A stretch of 64,000 nt of DNA from Nesterenkonia marinintestina. GTDB lineage: Bacteria > Actinomycetota > Actinomycetes > Actinomycetales > Micrococcaceae. The position numbers and the translations under genes are program-made. Positions 60,301 to 64,000 of this stretch are shown here, piece after piece. Numbering within the stretch: the stretch's first letter is position 1; each line of letters begins with the position of its first letter. Location: NCBI RefSeq assembly GCF_025420485.1, contig NZ_JAOEFD010000008.1, positions 1 to 64,000 of the forward strand. The letters are read 5' to 3'. Below the pieces are notes generated by a model that saw nothing but the letters and a program-made list of their open reading frames with translations, had not been told where the DNA came from and ran no database searches.

Positions 60301-61584
60301 ATGAGTGAAGCACCGAAGAACCTGCACACCGCGCCGTTGGCGGAGGTCGACCCGGAGATCGCTCAGGCGATCACCGACGAGGTCGGGCGCCAGCGCGGCA
60401 CCCTGGAGATGATCGCCTCCGAGAACTTCGTGCCGCGGGCGATCCTCGAGGCTCAGGGCTCCGTGCTCACCAACAAGTACGCGGAGGGCTACCCGGGGCG
60501 GCGCTACTACGGGGGATGTGAGTTCGTCGACGTCGCCGAGACCCTGGCGATCGACCGGGCCAAGGAGCTCTTCGGCGCCGAGTTCGCCAACGTCCAGCCG
60601 CACTCCGGCGCCCAGGCGAACGTGACGGTGATGACCGCCTTCCTCAAGCCCGGCGACAAGCTCATGGGCCTGTCTCTGGCCCACGGCGGGCACCTGACCC
60701 ATGGGATGCGTCTGAACCACTCCGGGAAGTTCTACGAGATCGTGGCCTACGAGGTGGACACCCGGACCGGACAGGTGGACATGGAGGCTGTGCGCCGCCA
60801 GGCGCTCGCCGAGCGGCCCGACATGATCGTCGCCGGGTGGTCGGCCTACTCCCGGCAGCTCGACTTCGCCGCGTTCCGCGAGATCGCCGACGAGGTCGGC
60901 GCGATCCTCTGGGTGGACATGGCCCACTTCGCCGGCCTGGTCGCCGCCGGCCTGCACCCGTCGCCGGTCCCCTACGCCGATGTGGTCACCTCCACGGTGC
61001 ACAAGACCCTCGCCGGTCCGCGCTCCGGCCTCATCCTGGCCAAGCAGGAGCACGCGAAGAAGCTGAACTCCGCGGTGTTCCCCGGCCAGCAGGGCGGTCC
61101 GCTGATGCACGTCATCGCGGCCAAGGCCATCGCGTTCAAGATCGCCGCAGGAGAGGAGTTCCGGGAGAAGCAGCGCCGGACCGTCGAGGGCGCGCAGATC
61201 CTGGCCGAGCGTCTCGTCGCCGAGGACGTCACGGCCCACGGCGTCAGCGTGCTCACCGGAGGGACCGACGTGCACCTGGTGCTGGTGGACCTGCGGGACT
61301 CCGAGCTCGACGGCCAGCAGGCCGAGGACCTGCTCCACGAGGTCGGCATCACCGTCAACCGCAACGCCGTGCCCGACGACCCGCGCCCGCCCATGGTCAC
61401 CTCCGGCCTGCGGATCGGCACCTCCGCACTGGCGTCCCGCGGATTCGGGGCACAGGAGTTCGGCGAGGTCGCCGACGTCATCGCCGAGGTGCTCAAGCCG
61501 GGTGCCGACCTGGCGGCCCTGCGTTCCCGCGTGGACGCGCTGACCGCCGGCTTCCCTCTGTACGAGGGCCTCGAGGAGTGGTGA
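60301..61584 (+). CDS. glyA: Serine hydroxymethyltransferase
   Basis: Interconverts serine and glycine with transfer of C1 to tetrahydrofolate. 427 residues, PLP-dependent fold type I; Lys235 in [13 protein letters not shown] binds [39 protein letters not shown] near the N-terminus is diagnostic. GAGGAG lies 10 nt before the ATG. Its TGATG junction with folD indicates a two-gene C1 operon. Confidence 0.97.
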   Translation: MSEAPKNLHTAPLAEVDPEIAQAITDEVGRQRGTLEMIASENFVPRAILEAQGSVLTNKYAEGYPGRRYYGGCEFVDVAETLAIDRAKELFGAEFANVQPHSGAQANVTVMTAFLKPGDKLMGLSLAHGGHLTHGMRLNHSGKFYEIVAYEVDTRTGQVDMEAVRRQALAERPDMIVAGWSAYSRQLDFAAFREIADEVGAILWVDMAHFAGLVAAGLHPSPVPYADVVTSTVHKTLAGPRSGLILAKQEHAKKLNSAVFPGQQGGPLMHVIAAKAIAFKIAAGEEFREKQRRTVEGAQILAERLVAEDVTAHGVSVLTGGTDVHLVLVDLRDSELDGQQAEDLLHEVGITVNRNAVPDDPRPPMVTSGLRIGTSALASRGFGAQEFGEVADVIAEVLKPGADLAALRSRVDALTAGFPLYEGLEEW

Positions 61585-62477
61585 TGCCCCGCTCGCAGAC
61601 GGCGCAGATACTCGACGGCCGGGCCACGGCGAAGGAGCTGAAGCGGGGACTCGCGGACCGTGTGGGTGCGCTGAAGGCCAGGGGCATCACCCCAGGCCTG
61701 GGCACCGTGCTGGTCGGTGAGGACCCGGGTTCCCAGACCTACGTGGCCGGCAAGCACCGCGACTGTGCGGAGATCGGCATCGAGTCGATCCAGGTGCAGC
61801 TGCCGGCCGACGTCTCGGAGTCGGAGCTCCTCGAGCACCTCGAGGAGCTGAACGCCGATCCCGCCTGCACCGGCTACATCGTGCAGCTGCCGCTGCCCGG
61901 CCACCTCGACACCCAGAAGGTCCTGGAGGCCGTCGACCCGGAGAAGGACGCCGACGGGCTGCATCCGACGAATCTGGGCCGCCTGGTGGCCACGGTAGCC
62001 GGAGAGCTGGAGAGCCCGCTGCCGTGCACGCCGAAGGGCTGCGTGGACCTGCTCGAGCACTACGGCATCGATCTCGCCGGACGGCACGTCGTCGTGGTGG
62101 GTCGGGGCGTGACCATCGGCCGTCCCATCGGGCTGCTGCTCACCCGCAGGGTGGTCAACGCCACGGTCACCCTGTGCCACACCGGGACCCGGGACCTTCC
62201 CGAGCACCTGAGCCGGGCCGACGTCGTCGTCGCCGCGGCCGGAGTGAAGCACATGATCGACCCGGCCGATCTGAAGCCCGGGGTGATCGTGCTCGACGTC
62301 GGAGTCACCCGAGAGGTCGATGAGGAGACCGGGAAGGCGCGGATCTACGGCGACGTCGCCCCCGGTGTGGAGGATGTGGCCGCCTGGTACTCGCCGAACC
62401 CGGGGGGAGTGGGCCCCATGACCCGTGCCGAGCTGCTGGCCAACGTGGTGGAGACCGCAGAGAGACAGGTCGACTGA
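61584..62477 (+). CDS. folD: Methylenetetrahydrofolate dehydrogenase/cyclohydrolase
   Basis: Converts 5,10-methylene-THF to 10-formyl-THF. 297 residues with catalytic Lys57 (YVAGKHRD), LPLPGHLD, Rossmann loop [11 protein letters not shown] and the C-terminal [13 protein letters not shown]. The ATG shares its A with the glyA stop (TGATG), and GAGGAG lies upstream. The next step consumer includes PurH at 43.6 kb. Confidence 0.97.
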   Translation: MPRSQTAQILDGRATAKELKRGLADRVGALKARGITPGLGTVLVGEDPGSQTYVAGKHRDCAEIGIESIQVQLPADVSESELLEHLEELNADPACTGYIVQLPLPGHLDTQKVLEAVDPEKDADGLHPTNLGRLVATVAGELESPLPCTPKGCVDLLEHYGIDLAGRHVVVVGRGVTIGRPIGLLLTRRVVNATVTLCHTGTRDLPEHLSRADVVVAAAGVKHMIDPADLKPGVIVLDVGVTREVDEETGKARIYGDVAPGVEDVAAWYSPNPGGVGPMTRAELLANVVETAERQVD

Positions 62478-62497
62478 TCCGGGGGAGGGAACGGTGC

Positions 62498-63388
62498 ATG
62501 GGTGATCGGGCCCGAGCCGCGGCGCTGACGCTGACCGGTGCCCTGCTGGTGCTGACCGCCTGCGGCGGGCCCTCCGACGGGGAGTCCGCCGACGAGGAGG
62601 CGACCGCCCCGCCCACCGATCCTCCTGCAACGGATCCGACGGCCGAGGGACCGGCCCCCGACGACGAGGGCGACGGGGAGCCGGAGGCCGGAGCGGATGC
62701 CGACGACGACGGCGGAGTGGACGAGGCGGACACGGCCGACCCGTCGCCGACGGAGGCCTCCCCGTCGCAGCCCGAGGGTGTGGAGCCGGCCGAGGACTCC
62801 GATCTGCCGGGGCAGTCCGTGCTCACGTACTTCTCACGCACCGGCGCCGAGGCGCAGGTCATCCGCGTCGGGCACGAGGACCAGCTCAACGTGCGGAGTC
62901 TGCCCGGGGCGACGGAGGATCCGATCACCACCCTGCGACCGGACGGTGAGGTGGAGCTGGCCGGGCGGGAGCGCCTGCTCGGATCGAACTCCTGGGCGGA
63001 GATCGCCCTCGACGAGGGCGTCGGCTGGGTCAACACCTACTACCTGGGCTACCTGGGTGAGGCCGAGGACGTCACGGAGGACTACTCCGATCTGGGCCCG
63101 GCGTCGGTTCCGCGCGCCGCAGTCGACATGGTGACCTCCCGTGCCGCCGCCGCGGCTCGTGACGAGACCCGCTACGCCTACTCGGACCTCACCGGGGCTC
63201 CGCCTGAGGACGGACTCGAAGCCCGGGAGCAGGAGTGGACCGTCGACCTCACCACCCCCGGCGACGACGCCGTGCTCGGGGACCGGCTCTCGGTGCGGCT
63301 GGAGCGGGAGGACGACACCTACGGGATCACCGACGTCGAGCGGACCCCGATCTGTCTGCGCGGGGCCTCGGACGGAGGCTGCCTGTGA
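62498..63388 (+). CDS. SH3b-domain lipoprotein
   Basis: A 296-residue lipoprotein with lipobox VLTAC (Cys22), a long acidic Pro/Asp/Glu linker (about 25-105), and a bacterial SH3-like region (LNVRSLPGATEDPITTLRPDGEVELAGRERLLGSNSWAEIAL...VGWVNTYYLGYLG). A C-terminal Cys pair (PICLRGASDGGC) may form a disulphide. SH3b domains usually bind cell-wall peptides. GGGAGGG precedes the ATG. Confidence 0.8.
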   Translation: MGDRARAAALTLTGALLVLTACGGPSDGESADEEATAPPTDPPATDPTAEGPAPDDEGDGEPEAGADADDDGGVDEADTADPSPTEASPSQPEGVEPAEDSDLPGQSVLTYFSRTGAEAQVIRVGHEDQLNVRSLPGATEDPITTLRPDGEVELAGRERLLGSNSWAEIALDEGVGWVNTYYLGYLGEAEDVTEDYSDLGPASVPRAAVDMVTSRAAAAARDETRYAYSDLTGAPPEDGLEAREQEWTVDLTTPGDDAVLGDRLSVRLEREDDTYGITDVERTPICLRGASDGGCL

Positions 63389-63434
63389 GTCGCGGTTCGC
63401 CGTCGCCGCCGACCCGGATGCTCCGGGCGCAGGG

Positions 63435-64000
63435 ATGACTGTTGTGCCGAACCGTGACCTCTCCGTCGACCTCGTCCGGGTCCTGTGCCTGCTCGCGGTG
63501 GTGGCGATCCACACCGCCATGGTGGGCATCGGCGGACAGGGAGGCGAGCTGGAGCTTTCGAACCCGCTGACCGGCCTCTGGTTCTTCGCCGTGGGGACCT
63601 GGCTCGGACAGGTCATGCCCCTGTTCTTCCTGCTCGGCGGATTCGGCGCCTATATGGCCATGAGCCGGCGCTCCGGGGAGGACACCGATCGCAGGTCCGG
63701 GGAGTCGGACGAGGGGTCCTTCGGCGAGCATCTGCGTCGTCGGACCCTGCGGCTCGGCCTTCCGGCGGCGGTGTTCTACTCGGTCGTGGCCGTCGTCGCG
63801 CTGATCCTCCTGCTGGCCGGGTCGCCTCCGGAGATGCTGGACTCTGCGTTGGAGGGGGCCGGGGACCCGCTCTGGTTCATGGCCGCATTCCTGATATGTC
63901 AGGGGTTCGTCCGTGCCCAGCACCGGCTGGTGGTCTCCGGAGGTCCGAGGAGGCTGTGCGCTGTGGCCGCGGCCACGGTCGCGGGAATCGTATGCATCGA
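63435..64000 (+). CDS. Acyltransferase-3 family membrane protein (3' end outside window)
   Basis: N-terminal 188 residues visible; the frame is open to the window end. It starts RDLSVDLVRVLCLLAVVAIHTAMVG, the typical AT3 TM1 with the conserved Arg and His, followed by FFAVGTWLGQVMPLFFLLGGFGAYMAM. Such proteins O-acylate surface polymers or lipids using an acyl-CoA donor. ATG at 63435 or GTG at 63444 are both possible starts. Not in the track as a single gene because it is cut by the edge. Confidence 0.82.
   Translation, partial: MTVVPNRDLSVDLVRVLCLLAVVAIHTAMVGIGGQGGELELSNPLTGLWFFAVGTWLGQVMPLFFLLGGFGAYMAMSRRSGEDTDRRSGESDEGSFGEHLRRRTLRLGLPAAVFYSVVAVVALILLLAGSPPEMLDSALEGAGDPLWFMAAFLICQGFVRAQHRLVVSGGPRRLCAVAAATVAGIVCI

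Overview
The window is a GC-rich (about 70 percent by eye) chromosomal segment of an actinobacterium, most likely a member of Micrococcales. The evidence is a GTP-dependent PEP carboxykinase, a monomeric NADP isocitrate dehydrogenase, a phoU / SenX3-RegX3 locus with an 11-bp-repeat PHO box, a DUF2516-type membrane protein, many GTG starts, and many genes whose start codon lies only 6-8 nt after a TANNNT -10 hexamer (leaderless transcription). Several proteins carry long Asp/Glu-rich linkers, which may point to a salt-tolerant lineage. I cannot name the genus from sequence alone.

Layout. 1-3.9 kb: a fructose operon on the minus strand (DeoR regulator, 1-phosphofructokinase, PTS EIIABC cut by the window edge), with 4-bp stop/start overlaps. 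4-24.7 kb: housekeeping genes, including signal peptidase I, CsbD, an OFA-type MFS carrier, tRNA-Arg(ACG), PEP carboxykinase, phosphomannomutase, an MFS exporter, two NUDIX hydrolases, two SDR enzymes, tRNA-Ser(TGA) and a quinone oxidoreductase. This stretch ends with an unusual cassette of a PaaK-like ligase, a small protein and a GNAT/nitroreductase fusion.

24.9-33.3 kb: an 8.4-kb integrated element in tRNA-Thr(CGT), bounded by a 45-bp direct repeat of the tRNA 3' half. It encodes a tyrosine integrase, an XRE repressor, an excisionase-like protein, a RepA/AAA_25-type ATPase, a run of overlapping small genes, a scaffold-like protein, an HK97-type capsid protein and a SprT-like metalloprotease. 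It has no recognisable portal, terminase, tail or lysis gene. It looks like a phage satellite or a minimal capsid-carrying island. It also has a double set of CAACTG hairpins, paired arm-type repeats at both ends, and repressor-type operators between divergent promoters.

33.4-64 kb: core genes again. These include tandem universal stress protein, TAP-like lipoprotein hydrolase-holB-tmk, a transsulfuration enzyme, gpmA, phoU divergent from senX3-regX3 with a shared PHO box, purH, mgtE, icd, a hydroxyacid dehydrogenase and a gamma-carbonic anhydrase. Then come four tandem related lipoproteins followed by an MMPL transporter, a tiny polyacidic lipoprotein, furA-katA, glyA-folD, an SH3b lipoprotein and the start of an acyltransferase-3 family membrane protein.

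All calls come from reading the sequence. No homology search, structure prediction or promoter scoring was run. Start codons were chosen from ribosome-binding sites, stop/start overlaps or the leaderless -10 spacing.
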